NCBI GenBank assembly: GCA_032209605.1
Contig: JASFXZ010000001.1
Location: 19,672,256-19,736,255, forward strand
DNA length: 64,000 bases
Reading direction: 5' to 3'
DNA from: Mactromeris polynyma
Taxonomy: Eukaryota; Mollusca; Bivalvia; Venerida; Mactridae
The position numbers were made by a program, and so were the translations under genes. Below the pieces are notes generated by a model that had not been told where the DNA came from, did not search any database, and saw only the letters and a list, made by a program, of their open reading frames with translations. The first letter of the stretch is position 1, and each line of letters opens with the position of its first letter. This document shows, in pieces, positions 1 to 12,104 of the stretch.

Positions 1-369
1 ATTTAAAATATATATGTGGTATGTTTGTTCTAATGTATGTATAAGTGCAAGTATGTTTGCTTATTGTATGTGTAAATGTATAAGTAATGTAAATGTGTAT
101 GTAAAAGTATCTTAATATGACCTTCTGGTTGTTTGGAAATAAAACTTTTTTTTTTTGATGCAGTGAAAATACATAATTACATAATACAATTGTACATAGC
201 AAAGTTGTCAGTTATCTTATATGGAAATAAAACTTGTAAACTTGTGTAAAGTTCCCTCATGAGTTACGTCCTGTATTTGTTTTCCTTGCGATTCGAGAAA
301 ATGTTGGTTGTACGACAAGATTAGAGAGAAACACTCATATAGCAACCAGTGGTCGATCTATTATAACGG

Positions 370-567
370 TCAGAACGTGAATCGCAATCTGAGTACACGA
401 AACGCGTCAAGTAAAGGCAGACAACTTTTTTGAGAGATTTCACCATTTACAATGTACGCCCTCCCTTTAAACGTTAATTGATATTTATCTCGATACATAC
501 ACACATATATTGGTGTGTGACACAGGCTTTCATTTTGTCCGGAAATCATTGGCCTATTTTGTATCAT
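370..567 (-). other. Open frame conserved in all three units (unassigned)
   Basis: A 65-codon minus-strand frame is kept in all three units (370-567, 8489-8686, 24437-24634). Copies 1 and 2 encode the same peptide. Copy 3 differs by a few substitutions near the C-terminus (for example RVLRLRF versus HVHRLRF) and stays open. I recognise no domain, signal peptide or splice sites. Conservation may simply reflect recent duplication, so this is not claimed as a gene. Confidence 0.2.
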
Positions 568-805
568 AAACTGGTATACATATCTCTTAAACTGTTTGAT
601 TGTCGATTCAGAAAGCTAAATATTTACATACATGTGTATATTATAAGGTTGTTCTGATCTAAGCCTTAGTTCATTTTTTAATTAACATCAATGACCTACC
701 TGACAATGTATACTAGTACCTCACCATTGACAGAATGAGAGAAAATTGGCATAAGGAATGTAATGTTTATGAATGTGCGGTTTTATTTCGTAACATTGAA
801 CCCTG

Positions 806-1255
806 CTTACCTATCGCATTGCCTACCTTCTTGCCTATCTTTATCCTTGACTCCCTCCTACTTATCTACCTACTTTCCTGCCTATCTCTGTGCCTACTTC
901 CGTGCCTATCTATGTGCCTACCTTCTTGTCTATCTTCCTCCTTGACTCCTTCCTACCTACCTACCTACTTTCCTACCTATCTCTGTGCCTACCTCCGTGC
1001 CTATCTCTGTGCCTACCTTCTTGTCTATCTTCCTCCTTGATTCCCTCCTACCTACCTACCTACTTTCCTGCCTATCTCTGTGCCTACTTCCGTGTCTATC
1101 TTCCTCATTGACTTCTTCCTACCTACTTACCTACTTTTCCTGCCTATCTCTGTGCCTACCTCCGTGCCTATCTCTGTGCCTTCCTCCGTGCCAATCTTGC
1201 CTATCTTCCTCCTTGCCTCCCTCCTACCTACATACCTACTTTCCTGCCTGTCTCT
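806..1255. repeat. 12/24-bp pyrimidine-rich tandem repeat, unit 1
   Basis: A degenerate tandem array built on tgcctatctctg and tgcctacctccg dodecamers with tgactccctcctac variants. The plus strand is almost purely C and T. Because the period is a multiple of three, all plus frames stay open and give meaningless Leu/Cys/Pro/Tyr-rich translations. The same array lies at 8925-9374 with one or two differences. Confidence 0.9.
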
Positions 1256-1401
1256 TTGTTGCATGAGTGAAATAGTGTATCATAGTTGATTAGATCAAAG
1301 GTGAAAGTTGCTTTATTAAACATAATTAGGTCTAGCTATTTGTTAACCATATGACATGTTTTGGTAAATGATTGGTTATCAATGTGATTTTATTCTTCCA
1401 G

Positions 1402-1553
1402 GTGTATGCCCTTGCACCAGAGGTTTGGAATGAGGTTGGGAAGTATCTAGCATTATGTTCGGACTTTATTTTGGAATACACATATTGGATTCAGGGCCAT
1501 ATAGCAGTGTGTTATAAACATGTCTACCTTTGGGTAGACACTAATATTTTTAA
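1402..1553 (+). other. Exon-like segment (unassigned), unit 1
   Basis: A good acceptor (pyrimidine run ending ttcttccag) precedes 152 bases of open frame, and a donor-like gtaagg follows. The frame begins VYALAPEVWNEVGKYL. The copy at 9521-9672 is the same. No domain is recognised and no partner exons were found, so this is only a candidate. It could be chance open DNA shared by duplication. Confidence 0.2.
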
Positions 1554-1559
1554 GTAAGG

Positions 1560-3200
1560 AGCATTTTTTATCATGTATATTATTGTGTAACTTAGCATTG
1601 AATAAATACTGAGTGCAGTGCAACCAGGGATTTCCCTGACGAAGAAATCTTACTCACATTTCTTTCTAGGGACTCCCATTTACCACTTAATATGCATCCC
1701 TGGGACCCCTAAAATAGACCTTTGTCAAGTATAAACTGCATATCTTGGACCCTGCAAATTTACTAAGGACCCTCAATTTGTCAAACACGAGGGTCAAGGA
1801 CCCCTAGCTGAAAAATCCTAGGGAAAACCATGGCAACCACTCCAAAGCCACTCTCTCTCGACCATCAACCTCATCAACAATAGAATGAATTTCCCTGTAG
1901 AAAGAATTTACTACCAATTTAAATTCGAGAGCAACTAGCCCTCTACAACAGCCAATATTTACATCTCCCAAAGGTTGCTGTTCTAGAGTGTTTGCGTTCA
2001 ACATACCATGAAGCCTGATGCTATTGTTGTTTGCTGTGGTATATTATATAGTCTGTAGTTAATGTCGATTATCAGGCATGAGAATCCGCGGATTTGATGT
2101 TCACAAGGGCCGTCATTGAGACAATTAATGCCATCTAAGATGCTTAAAAGCCATGAGCTTCAGCGGCCCCATGCACCCCTTGCGGAATTTTCAGCTGATT
2201 TTGAAATTTTGTATTCCCACGTCTTTGATAATACTTTTTATGTATTCCTATATATTTCTGTATATGATATACAAGCACAAAGGTCTTTTGAAATTCTTTA
2301 CTTGGTATATTAATGATTTGCTTTTTCAAAAATGAGTAAAAAAAGCCAAAAATCACAGAAAATCGATTGTCTATTTTTGTTTGTAAATCAGTTATTTTAT
2401 GATTTCTCTGGTCAGTGTCATGTATATGTGACGGGTAATTAGTGCATACTGTTGAGGTCATCAAATGTCATCTCATGTCGACCTTATAGTAGGGCTAAAT
2501 GCATGACAGCAGAACTTGACATCGGGCATCATGATGCAAGGTGATGACACTATGTCATGATGTAATGTCGGGCTGTCACTTTCTACTAGAAGGTTTAAAT
2601 GTGATGAGGCTTTGGAGGTCCTGAACAGGACTCCATATGAAAAAAGTATCATTGTTCTGATTACAAAATCTGTTTCTTTTTTAAATTTTGGTGTTCATTT
2701 GGATGTTGTTTGTTTGTGTAAATTAGAATTTGAATCATTGTGACTTATTGTCAATACACCCACCATGTTTTTTTTAAATCAGTCAACATTTATGTGTTCA
2801 TTTATTGTTGATAATTACATTTTATAAAATAATTGAAGTCAATGAAATAGTGTGCAGATATAATTTGACTTCAAGTTAAACATTTTGCTATTTATTGTAT
2901 TTAATACCAAAGCTAAGGACTTCATTTTGTTGGAGTTGTAGTGTTGTTCAGATGCTGCTGATACTGGTGTTGGTTTGATGATTAATATATTTGTTTGCAA
3001 TTACAGATTTCTACTTTTGCTTAAAAAGCTACTCATATAATATAAGTGATATTTCATGTTGCCAAACAATGCATTAAATAATATCAATTAACGAATTAAA
3101 GATGTATACAATAAAGTTATATTACAGTTGCTCTAATGTTTGCTTGTGTTTTATTCCATGAAACTATTGACAGGTTGCATCCCCTTACAATATTCGTACA
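1560..3200. other. Non-coding unit 1 sequence
   Basis: No supported gene. The AT-rich sequence matches 9679-12965 of unit 2 apart from a 1.65 kb gap at ~2325. Substitutions between the copies are rare before that point and clearly more frequent after it. Confidence 0.6.
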
Positions 3201-3237
3201 TTGAGAACTGGTTGGACTCATGTCTGGTTAGGCTTGT

Positions 3238-3457
3238 GTCTGGTCTGCCTGGTTGGCTCTTCTTGGTAGAAAGCTTGATTCGTAGGTTCGAACCCTTGAT
3301 GTTCATCTGTTGTTTGTGGGCTGTACACTATGTATGTGATGTTTAACTGTTGTTTGTGGACTGTGTATGTGATGTCCAACTGTTGTTTGTGGACTGTGCA
3401 GTATGTATAGGACATTTCCTGCTCATATTTATTATATGCATTTGTGTTTTTAAAAAA
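3238..3457 (+). mobile_element. tRNA-derived SINE-like element, unit 1
   Basis: A perfect Pol III B box (GGTTCGAACCC, 3285-3295) is preceded by a D-arm-like stretch (TGGCTC...TTGGTAGA, ~3253-3270). The spacing between the two is shorter than in a true tRNA, consistent with loss of part of the anticodon arm. A tail with two or three repeats of a ctgttgtttgtgg motif follows. The equivalent element in unit 2 starts at ~15020, directly at the end of the 25-bp array. Confidence 0.6.
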
Positions 3458-3632
3458 TACAGTAAAATTTAACTTTAAGACCACCTCAATAATAAGACCA
3501 CCTCGAAATTAAGAACACAATTTTCAATTTCATTTCCCCTGTTTTTTTCAACCTCAATATTAAGACCACCTCAATAAATAGACCAGTTTCCAAGAGTCCC
3601 AAAGGTGGTCTTATTATGGCGCATTTACTGTA
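3458..3632. mobile_element. pogo-like MITE (TACAGTAAA termini), unit 1
   Basis: Short element bounded by TACAGTAAAATTTAACTTTA and an inverted end finishing ATTTACTGTA, with internal repeats of 'aagaccacctc'. The TA at each end fits the TA target duplication of Tc1/mariner/pogo-type transposons, and the TACAGTxAAACC terminus fits the pogo/Tigger group. No transposase is present. Confidence 0.7.
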
Positions 3633-3993
3633 GTTTTTTTGCCAAGCAAAGAGGACATCAAATGTATAAACGGTCTTGCTTTTTTACTGACAAACAAATG
3701 CAACAACCAAATTAAGCATAATAATACACAATTGAAGACTAACACATCGTTTAAAGTTAATTCTTTATTTTCGAAAATAAGTCCGAGAACAACGGAAAAA
3801 GTCGAGATTTTCTCTGGAATTCATTTTTCGTCACACTGCTTACACCCATTCCTGGAAAGAAATTGAACTCTAGCTGAGAAAATTTAGTTTAACCTATTTG
3901 TTTCACAGTGTAATATGTGTCTAGTATTTGTAATCGCGGTTACTTTTGTTAAAAAATATAATAATAAATCCTTACTGTAAAATTAAATCAAAT

Positions 3994-4455
3994 CACATTA
4001 CAGTAACACAAACTCTCACCTCTGATCATATTACAGTAACACAAACTCTCACCTCTGATCATATTACAGTAACACAAACTCTCACCTCTGATCACATTAC
4101 AGTAACACAAACTCTCACCTCTGATCACATTACAGTAACACAAACTCTCACCTCTGATCACATTACAGTAACACAAACTCTCACCTCTGATCATATTACA
4201 GTAACACAAACTCTCACCTCTGACCACATTACAGTAACACAAACTCTCACCTCTGATCATATTACAGTAACACAAACTCTCACCTCTGATCACATTACAG
4301 TAACACAAACTCTCACCTCTGATCATATTACAGTAACACAAACTCTCACCTCTGATCATATTACAGTAACACAAACTCTCACCTCTGATCATATTACAGT
4401 AACACAAACTCTCACCTCTGATCATATTACAGTAACACAAACTCTCACCTCTGAT
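3994..4455. repeat. 33-bp tandem repeat, 14 copies, unit 1
   Basis: Fourteen head-to-tail monomers of a 33-bp unit containing cattacagtaacacaaactc, very homogeneous (mainly cat/cac alternation). Since 33 is a multiple of three, both strands stay open. The plus strand reads an 11-residue HITVTQTLTSD repeat and the minus strand an 11-residue IRGESLCYCNM repeat. No gene structure surrounds it. Confidence 0.97.
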
Positions 4456-4923
4456 CAATATTTATTTGAAATATGCTTCTTGGGAGAAGGGATAATGTTT
4501 ATGATGAGCATCAATACAACAACTGAAATAGCAACATATTATCATTATAATGCTATACATATAAAATACTCATATTTGAAATACGTTTAAAAGTGTTTTA
4601 CAATCAAATTTGCTTACACAATATTGTATAATAAGCAAAACGAATCATTCAAATATATAAGATCTTAAAAATATTTCAGCCAGGAAACCCAAGTCACATA
4701 AAAACAATATTTCCTGCACAACTGAGATAATATACAGCAATGTTTATGTATACATTAATGTGAAAGAAAATAAATTAAAAGTTTCTATCCTCATTAAGAA
4801 AACAAACATTAAAGTATCTTAACAACTGATAAAGTAACTTTTAGCATCCGGTAGGATTGTGTTGTATTTCTTAAACATATAAAACGTTGTTTTACATAAC
4901 AATCAGAAAAATAAAATTCAGTT

Positions 4924-5116
4924 TACAGTCAAACCTGTGTTAAAGACCACCTGCAAACAAAGACCACTATTGCAAAATCTGTCTGCAAAGACCATCAATT
5001 TTATCTCCCATCAGACCATGTTCAATGATATTTAATCTGTTAATAGAGACCACCTGTAAACAAAGACCACATTTTGCTGTTCCCATGGATGGTCTTTACA
5101 GACAGGTTTGACTGTA
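4924..5116. mobile_element. pogo-like MITE (TACAGTCAAACC termini), unit 1
   Basis: Begins TACAGTCAAACCTGTGTTAA and ends in the inverted sequence AGACAGGTTTGACTGTA, with internal 'aaagaccacctg' motifs. The inverted repeats are ~28 bp. It is related to, but distinct from, the element at 3458. Confidence 0.75.
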
Positions 5117-5584
5117 CTTAGTTTTTCATTTAAAATGAGTTTCAACCAGTTTCTTTAAATATTCAATGACTGAAGCGTCTTGCAATGTATAACACGACGC
5201 GTCTACGTAATAAATATGTTATTAAAGTATTCACAGACTGGTACATTCCTTATGGTTTTTCTCTACTTATGAGAACTATATCTTAAAATACATGTATGTG
5301 TAATTAAGCATCTTTAAGTCCTTTTAACTTGATTAACGGGCGTCATAGATTTCATTTGTAATAAAAAAAGAACAACTCTGAATTGTATTAAAAGATACGT
5401 GAACTCGATACAGTCATGTATTTACAATATCTTAAACGAACAAACGGGAACTTTGATCGATTAAGATTGTCTAAGACATTACTCGCAAATCAATAATGAA
5501 CATATAAATGAGATATACTAGTATATTATCCTCTGATCTGACTTTATTGCCGCTAATAAACAGAAATATAAAAAAAGAGCTTAC

Positions 5585-5626
5585 GGAAAATTATCAGATG
5601 CATCAACTCACAGATCATACATCGTG
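5585..5626 (-). other. Candidate mini-exon related to the LIIF exon of the Gly-rich genes, unit 1
   Basis: A strong pyrimidine tract and acceptor (ttctttctttatag) is followed by 42 bases reading RCMICELMHLIIF from phase 1 to phase 1, then donor gtaagc. The Gly-rich genes A-E end the matching exon with IFQLIIF, also in phase 1, followed by gtaag. The unit 2 copy (22349-22387) is 39 bases and keeps the phase (CWICDIIHLMIF). The match is short, so this is inference. Confidence 0.3.
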
Positions 5627-6129
5627 CTATAAAGAAAGAAATTGAAGACATGCATTTATTATCATTCCGAATTAACACATACATATTCAAAACAATTGCT
5701 GAATTACGCGCAAAAGCAAGAAAAAATAACGAAAAAAATGTTAGCCATCGTAAAGATGAAATATGACGTTTTGTCCGATGAAATATTTGTATAAACATGA
5801 AGTTGCAACATTAACTTAAGGGAGTCTCTATGTAGAGACGGCAATGCTTCACACTGATCATTGAATCTAAATATTATACCTTATCTGAATGAAATGGAAA
5901 TGTTGCCTGAATTATATGTAATGCATCTTTTCCAGAACGACCCCCCCCCTTAAGCAACAACCTCTCTTGAACAACATTATCAAATTTCCCTTAGTAAAAT
6001 ATTACAACCAATTTAACCTACAATGAACGACAACCTCTCAACAACTGAAGCGGTTTAAATAATGATAAATAATATAGACAGGGTTTAACATTCTCGGAAA
6101 TATATTCAATTCAGACATCCAAAACCCAC

Positions 6130-7260
6130 CAGCCGAGAACACAAAACATAGATCCATATAGTATGTGTTTGGTAGGCCGTGGCATAATATTTGTCCTTGA
6201 TGAATCCTATATGTGACAGGCACGGATAGAACTAGCAGACAAACGGATATCTACGGTGGCATAGAGGTGACATGTGTGAAATTATTTTATCACGTTCCAA
6301 CGACATAGTTATCTCATGGCCATGACTTACTAAGTCGTGGGAACAAGATAAACATAATTTCACACATGTCACCTCTATGCCACCGTAGATTTCCCTAAGT
6401 TTGTTCACTTTTTGATTCACTTGTTACCCCAACAGTTAACAAGAAACGTTCAAACATATTGATAATGTTACATTACTCTTTCCGTAGCTAACGACAGGAT
6501 CGAGAAGCAAGGATGCCACGAAAGCAATACTAAGAAACGCCAAGGTAAACAGCCGCATTCTTCAATTCTTGTCTGTATATTAGCAAAACCTGGAAAGGTA
6601 ATACATGTAGCGGAGTATAACTTGTACATATTACACTAGTCACTTATCGTACTTCCATTAATCTTATGAGATCGAGAAGGTAAATAAATTCATATACATG
6701 TACGAGTATATTCCATAATCTAACAACGATGAATGTTTAAACTCAAAGATAATGTTTTAGCTGGGACAAATATAAATTGGTCCTTGTCAGGTATTGGTCC
6801 CTTCTTATATCAATGTAAAAAGTGACTTTAAAAACCGTAGAAATCACAGAAACATGATACTTGAACCATCATAAAGTAGAAGGATTGATCTCTTACATTT
6901 GTTTGCAATCGAAAAATTGGAATTATCGCGGTTTGAAGAAATTTTCCTTCTATAATTCAATAGGAAGTCGGTCCGTCCAACGTAACACGAAAGTTGGGTA
7001 CGTGTTATTTGATGAAATGTTGTGAGAATTATCTCACCAGTCACATAGTACAATGTTTTAGTTTTAATACCATATTCTAAATTTTATGAAATGTTGAACA
7101 TAGTGCAAACAATCATATGCATATAACATTGCACATTTATATATAACACAAATTCTAAATTATATTAATAATCTTGCGAACATACGACAAATAGTGAACT
7201 TACCCAAACAGCTATCCGTTCTATCACAAGTGAGACAGAGAAAACAACGTTATATATATA
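6130..7260 (-). CDS. Putative small secreted-protein gene, unit 1 (partial model, 5' exons)
   Basis: On the minus strand a TATA run at ~7251-7260 is followed ~25-30 bases later by a tiny exon ending at 7204 before gtaagtt. A second exon (6477-6572; acceptor ...aatatacag) starts with ATG at 6558-6556. It encodes a clear signal peptide, MRLFTLAFLSIAFVAS then a Leu-rich stretch ending VVSYGK, and ends in phase 1 before gtaatg. This start resembles gene E (MRIFSVLAF...) and has the same phase-1 donor. A possible third exon is 6130-6231 (acceptor tttgtctgctag, phase-1 donor gtgggt), coding a Cys-containing segment with HQGQILCHGL and YYMDLCFVFSA. A possible fourth is 5585-5626. The hairpin at 6249-6390 would lie in the second intron. 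No final exon was found, and the function is unknown. The signal-peptide exon is well supported, the later exons weakly. Confidence 0.5.
6249..6390. mobile_element. Near-perfect foldback (hairpin) element, unit 1
   Basis: Arms starting atctacggtggcatagaggt on the left are matched by the inverted sequence on the right, over ~55 or more bases per arm with a short loop. Such a structure is typical of a foldback MITE. It has no coding capacity. Confidence 0.8.
7251..7260 (-). promoter_or_regulatory. TATA box of the unit 1 secreted-protein gene
   Basis: An alternating TA run lies on the minus strand ~45-50 bases upstream of a gtaagt donor, the same layout as the TATA box and minute 5'UTR exon of genes A-D. 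The corresponding place in unit 2 (~24029) is cut by a deletion just after ttatat. Confidence 0.5.
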
Positions 7261-7659
7261 CAGACGTCAGATGTACTTTTAACCATGTTTATCGTTTCTA
7301 GAAATAGTCACTGTCAGTTGCATGTCCTTGTCATTTGTTTCATTCGCGACATCTTCATGTAACTTGCGGACATAAACAACGTTTCCGACCAGATCATACA
7401 TTACAGCTCGCATTTGGACGAAGAACACATTTCATCGCAAGGCATGTCCAAGCTTTCCCCAATTTTTGACTATAGTTTCTTAGGTTGTGGTTTGGAAATA
7501 TTCTTTCATTTGTTTGTTGATTTGTCTAGTTATTAATTCATTATTTATTAAAAAGTGGTACTATTCAAGTCTTGAGGCAATTTGCACAGACATTTACTAT
7601 GTATTGGTCAATCAATTTTCACCGCGATATTAACTTTAAAAGACAGAATAAATTACTCT

Positions 7660-8119
7660 TAACACGGAAGCGTGGTGTAAATGTCTGTCTGGTGGGCAAA
7701 TGCAATACTGTCTTCCTGATTGCTCTCAGCATTTTGAAAAATCTACGTGGATAAGGAAAACATTTTCAAAAGATACATTAAATATATACCAGACAACTTC
7801 TAAAATGACAGAAAAGTACATACAGGCAATACTGCTCGTAATGGGACATACGATATCGGGGTTCAAACATTCACTACTGTTTCCATGTTTCAAACATCTT
7901 ACATATCATCATGATATTATTTTTCCAGTTGTAGAAACAAAGTTTTTCGTCATTATATCGTAAATAAAGTTATACAGTATTCAGATCCACTGTTAAAAAA
8001 GTCTTAGTATTTACATAGAAAAAGCATTTACAAAATAGTGCTTGTATTACAAACAACGCAACATTGATCACTAATATTATATTACACAACTCATATTATA
8101 TTTGATATTTTTTTTTTAA
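7660..8119. other. Non-coding end of unit 1
   Basis: No supported gene. Short open frames here are in chance AT-rich sequence shared with 24030-24368. A T-run at ~8110-8118 marks the junction with unit 2. Confidence 0.5.
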
Positions 8120-8924
8120 ATTTAAAATATATATGTGGTATGTTTGTTCTAATGTATGTATAAGTGCAAGTATGTTTGCTTATTGTATGTGTAAATGTAT
8201 AAGTAATGTAAATGTGTATGTAAAAGTATCTTAATATGACCTTCTGGTTGTTTGGAAATAAAACTTTTTTTTTTTGATGCAGTGAAAATACATAATTACA
8301 TAATACAATTGTACATAGCAAAGTTGTCAGTTATCTTATATGGAAATAAAACTTGTAAACTTGTTAAAAGTTCCCTCATGAGTTACGTCCTGTATTTGTT
8401 TTCCTTGCGATTCGAGAAAATGTTGGTTGTACGACAAGATTAGAGAGAAACACTCATATAGCAACCAGTGGTCGATCTATTATAACGGTCAGAACGTGAA
8501 TCGCAATCTGAGTACACGAAACGCGTCAAGTAAAGGCAGACAACTTTTTTGAGAGATTTCACCATTTACAATGTACGCCCTCCCTTTAAACGTTAATTGA
8601 TATTTATCTCGATACATACACACATATATTGGTGTGTGACACAGGCTTTCATTTTGTCCGGAAATCATTGGCCTATTTTGTATCATAAACTGGTATACAT
8701 ATCTCTTAAACTGTTTGATTGTCGATTCAGAAAGCTAAATATTTACATACATGTGTATATTATAAGGTTGTTCTGATCTAAGCCTTAGTTCATTTTTTAA
8801 TTAACATCAATGACCTACCTGACAATGTATACTAGTACCTCACCATTGACAGAATGAGAGAAAATTGGCATAAGGAATGTAATGTTTATGAATGTGCGGT
8901 TTTATTTCGTAACATTGAACCCTG

Positions 8925-9374
8925 CTTACCTATCGCATTGCCTACCTTCTTGCCTATCTTTATCCTTGACTCCCTCCTACTTATCTACCTACTTTCCTGC
9001 CTATCTCTGTGCCTACTTCCGTGCCTATCTATGTGCCTACCTTCTTGTCTATCTTCCTCCTTGACTCCTTCCTACCTACCTACCTACTTTCCTGCCTATC
9101 TCTGTGCCTACCTCCGTGCCTATCTCTGTGCCTACCTTCTTGTCTATCTTCCTCCTTGATTCCCTCCTACCTACCTACCTACTTTCCTGCCTATCTCTGT
9201 GCCTACTTCCGTGTCTATCTTCCTCATTGACTTCTTCCTACCTACTTACCTACTTTTCCTGCCTATCTCTGTGCCTACCTCCGTGCCTATCTCTGTGCCT
9301 TCCTCCGTGCCAATCTTGCCTATCTTCCTCCTTGCCTCCCTCCTACCTACATACCTACTTTCCTGCCTGTCTCT
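8925..9374. repeat. 12/24-bp pyrimidine-rich tandem repeat, unit 2
   Basis: Near-exact copy of the array at 806-1255. I noticed a single A/G difference (tttcctacc versus tttcctgcc) across the block. Confidence 0.9.
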
Positions 9375-10442
9375 TTGTTGCATGAGTGAAATAGTGTATC
9401 ATAGTTGATTAGATCAAAGGTGAAAGTTGCTTTATTAAACATAATTAGGTCTAGCTATTTGTTAACCATATGACATGTTTTGGTAAATGATTGGTTATCA
9501 ATGTGATTTTATTCTTCCAGGTGTATGCCCTTGCACCAGAGGTTTGGAATGAGGTTGGGAAGTATCTAGCATTATGTTCGGACTTTATTTTGGAATACAC
9601 ATATTGGATTCAGGGCCATATAGCAGTGTGTTATAAACATGTCTACCTTTGGGTAGACACTAATATTTTTAAGTAAGGAGCATTTTTTATCATGTATATT
9701 ATTGTGTAACTTAGCATTGAATAAATACTGAGTGCAGTGCAACCAGGGATTTCCCTGACGAAGAAATCTTACTCACATTTCTTTCTAGGGACTCCCATTT
9801 ACCACTTAATATGCATCCCTGGGACCCCTAAAATAGACCTTTGTCAAGTATAAACTGCATATCTTGGACCCTGCAAATTTACTAAGGACCCTCAATTTGT
9901 CAAACACGAGGGTCAAGGACCCCTAGCTGAAAAATCCTAGGGAAAACCATGGCAACCACTCCAAAGCCACTCTCTCTCGACCATCAACCTCATCAACAAT
10001 AGAATGAATTTCCCTGTAGAAAGAATTTACTACCAATTTAAATTCGAGAGCAACTAGCCCTCTACAACAGCCAATATTTACATCTCCCAAAGGTTGCTGT
10101 TCTAGAGTGTTTGCGTTCAACATACCATGAAGCCTGATGCTATTGTTGTTTGCTGTGGTATATTATATAGTCTGTAGTTAATGTCGATTATCAGGCATGA
10201 GAATCCGCGGATTTGATGTTCACAAGGGCCGTCATTGAGACAATTAATGCCATCTAAGATGCTTAAAAGCCATGAGCTTCAGCGGCCCCATGCACCCCTT
10301 GCGGAATTTTCAGCTGATTTTGAAATTTTGTATTCCCACGTCTTTGATAATACTTTTTATGTATTCCTATATATTTCTGTATATGATATACAAGCACAAA
10401 GGTCTTTTGAAATTCTTTACTTGGTATATTAATGATTTGCTT

Positions 10443-12104
10443 TATGCTAATCCAATAAAAAATGTTCGTGCTTATTTCAGGATTGTATGACTTGATTGTA
10501 GTCGATTAGTTTACTTCATTTTATGCATCTGATCTTCATTGCACTTCTTTTCTTTTCAGTGGTGATTTTTCATCTGAAAACATACAGAAGACTTTGACAT
10601 GGTCTGCTAATAAGCTACAGATATCTATACATTCAGGGATAGAATGGTGTCGTCAGTTCTGGACTTAATTGTATATAAAAACAATGTCTATAAATGTAGT
10701 ATTGCCATTTCTCCTTGTTACCAATTTTCTGCCTGATTGAAACTATATCTTACACATTGTTACTTACACATTTGTGTCAAAATTCATCTCGACTATTGCT
10801 GAAAGATTATTTAAATGCTAAATTTCTGATTATTCAAAACTTCTTATCTATATATAATTTGAACCCAGGCCCTTTTCTGTTCATTTTGGGGAAAAGTTAA
10901 ATTGGGAAAATTGCATAGTTAAATTTGCCAATTTGGGAAGACTTAAATTGCTTCAACTCCAATTTTGGGAATTTTCTTAGTCCTCCGACAAGGGATAATA
11001 ATGGCCTGAGTTATTAAAAGTGCTTCAAAATATACCAGGTCACTAGACAATTTTTGTAGGTGGTTCTGATTGGGATGTTTTCTGATTGGGGTAAAAACAT
11101 ATATTTGGCTTAAGAAATGGGTCAGCTAGTCTAGAAAAAGGCTTGGAATCATTCCACAGAGTTTTGTAACTGTTTACCTGGAGGGGTTGACTCCGACCGT
11201 TTGTGACCAGTTCTTCACTAAGTTATATTTGTTTTGCTTCAGCCCCTGGATAAATTGTTATGTATAGATTTGTAGGCCATGATATTCTTACTGATATTTT
11301 TTGTAATGCGTTGATCTGGTTATAGTTCAGTCGGACAGATAATGGTGTTATAGTGGACAAAGTAGTTTGGTGATGGAACTTTCAAATGTAATATTATTCA
11401 GAAATTCTCATTCAATGCAAAGAACTAGTGGACATTCTCTGTTAGTTCAATTCTAATCATGATGCACAGTTGGTCTTGAGTATATTGGTGTTATTGACTT
11501 CCAGACTTTAAATTCGTGTTCAAGACTTTTGTGTAATTAAAGTTTGTATGTTATTTTTAGGACATGCCAATTCTGTATTGCACATTATTCGCAATTTTTA
11601 TTAATAAATTTGACATTTGGTTTCATATGATGTAATTAGCTACAAAAACCTTTGTCACATATGAGATTATCATATTTAATTGTATCTGAGATTTTTGGCC
11701 CAAATGACATATCTGGGTGAATTTGAGCTATTAACATTTCTGAATTCAGGGATAAAAATTATTGCAAAACAACCTTTTTTTAGGGCATTACAGCACTTTT
11801 AATATGGTCATCTAGACTAGATCTACAAAAGGTTTCACAAATTTAATATAGCAATTATGTTTTCAGATATAATTATATTTTACAAATAAATGTATATTAT
11901 TCTTTTCCTTAAGAAAAGGGGCCGTCTCAATGTTTACCGCTAATAGGTTTGCTTCTGCTTGCTGCTGAATCATAAATCTTTTACTGAAATGTTTCAACAA
12001 GCTGTTGCAATGAATGTGAAAACATGACGTAATAATGTGAAAACATGATGTCACCTTGATTGTTTTTCTCAGAAATCTCAGAAAAAATCTCAAGGCAGCC
12101 ACAA
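10443..12104. other. 1.65 kb segment present only in unit 2
   Basis: Unit 1 passes directly from the bases matching ~10442 to those matching ~12105, so this block is either deleted from unit 1 or inserted in unit 2. I see no inverted ends, target duplication or coding frame. Deletion in unit 1 is therefore the simpler reading. Confidence 0.65.

Larger units (their letters stand above)
1..8119. repeat. Tandem ~8 kb unit, copy 1
   Basis: The first 8119 bases recur from 8120 onward in the same order and orientation, and again in part from 24369. The match is visible by eye: the opening bases at 1 reappear at 8120, and every landmark (antisense frame at 370-567, pyrimidine repeat at ~806-1255, SINE head at ~3240, 33-bp array at 3994, hairpin at 6249) has a counterpart in copy 2. 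The window starts inside the array, so the true left boundary is not seen. Bases 1-2320 match copy 2 almost perfectly, while later parts show scattered substitutions and small indels. Copy 1 lacks ~1.65 kb present in copy 2 at 10443-12104 and has nearly no 25-bp array. Confidence 0.93.
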
